NCBI GenBank assembly: GCA_020024985.1
Contig: JAHHSW010000046.1
Span: forward strand, 1 to 6,720
Length of the DNA: 6,720 bases
Source: Anaeroplasmataceae bacterium
GTDB taxonomy: Bacteria; Bacillota_I; Bacilli_A; Acholeplasmatales; Anaeroplasmataceae
Direction of reading: 5' to 3'
The notes beneath the pieces are model-generated. The model did not search any database and was not told the DNA's origin. It was given only the letters and a program-made list of their open reading frames with translations. Position 1 is the stretch's first letter. Every line of letters begins with the position of its first letter. The translations under genes and the position numbers were made by a program. Below are positions 6,606-6,720 of the stretch, in pieces.

Positions 6606-6645
6606 AAAGTACTAATTTTTGTAGCAATACATAAAGTAGTACTTT
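6606..6645. repeat. Two 13-bp pseudo-palindromes, possible operators
   Basis: AAAGTACTAATTT (6606-6618) and AAAGTAGTACTTT (6633-6645) share the form AAAGTAnTAnTTT and are 27 bases apart. The outer halves also form a perfect 9-bp inverted repeat, AAAGTACTA with TAGTACTTT, across 22 bases. The first copy touches a consensus TTGACA (6601-6606) on the plus strand, but no matching -10 box follows at 15-19 bases. The spacing and symmetry resemble binding sites for a dimeric repressor; this is inference. Confidence 0.4.
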
Positions 6646-6675
6646 TCTTTTGCTTAAAATAGAGAAAATGGTAAT

Positions 6676-6718
6676 AAAAAAAGCAATAATAGCATATATC
6701 CTATGCCATCATTGCCTT
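6676..6718 (-). terminator. Terminator of a minus-strand gene beyond the right edge
   Basis: Arms 6683-6696 and 6702-6715 pair over 14 bp with two G-U pairs (extendable to about 17) around a 5-base loop. On the minus strand they are followed by seven T (6676-6682). There is no T tract on the plus strand. It implies that a gene reading leftward ends just outside the window. Confidence 0.85.
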
Positions 6719-6720
6719 CC

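Noticed and set aside
6601..6633. A plus-strand promoter from the consensus TTGACA at 6601-6606
   Set aside because: No acceptable -10 box lies 15-19 bases downstream (GCAATA at 17), and no plus-strand gene follows in the window.
6668..6720. An open plus-strand frame starting ATG GTA ATA AAA and running off the right edge
   Set aside because: It has only a weak AGAG upstream, and its whole length coincides with the long hairpin and T tract of a minus-strand terminator, which explains the sequence better.

Overview
The window looks like chromosomal DNA from a low-GC Gram-positive bacterium (Bacillota; a clostridial or Erysipelotrichia-like lineage fits best). The reasons are the AT-rich composition, strong AGGAGG-type ribosome binding sites, U-tract terminators after every gene, an AgrC/LytTR two-component pair and a Sec lipoprotein with an LVAC lipobox. 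I cannot name a genus.

Layout from left to right. (1) Positions 1-156 are the last 51 codons of a LytTR-type response regulator. Two bases later, probably translationally coupled, comes a 7-helix AgrC/GHKL-type sensor kinase (158-1465), closed by a GAAA-loop terminator. (2) A lone gene with its own sigma-A promoter (1580-2770) encodes a long CofE-like protein of the F420-0:gamma-glutamyl ligase family. No other F420 gene is in view. (3) On the minus strand, 2849-4750 encodes a 633-residue lipoprotein. It has about four Ig-like (BIG2-type) beta modules and a C-terminal domain that I read as a barnase-fold ribonuclease, with the Glu, Arg, Arg and His active-site pattern preserved. (4) A divergent intergenic region (4751-4934) carries promoters for the lipoprotein and for a plus-strand short-chain dehydrogenase (4935-5675) that resembles FabG and especially BaiA. 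(5) Convergent to it, 5774-6511 on the minus strand encodes a 7-helix membrane protein, perhaps YwaF/TMEM164-like. (6) The right edge (6512-6720) has no supported gene. It holds the promoter of the membrane protein, two minus-strand terminators about 80 nt apart, and a pair of 13-bp pseudo-palindromes that could be operators.

The genes do not form one pathway. Only the regulator/kinase pair is clearly an operon, and each of the others sits between its own promoter and terminator. The most unusual item is the predicted surface-anchored barnase-like RNase with no barstar-like inhibitor in the window.
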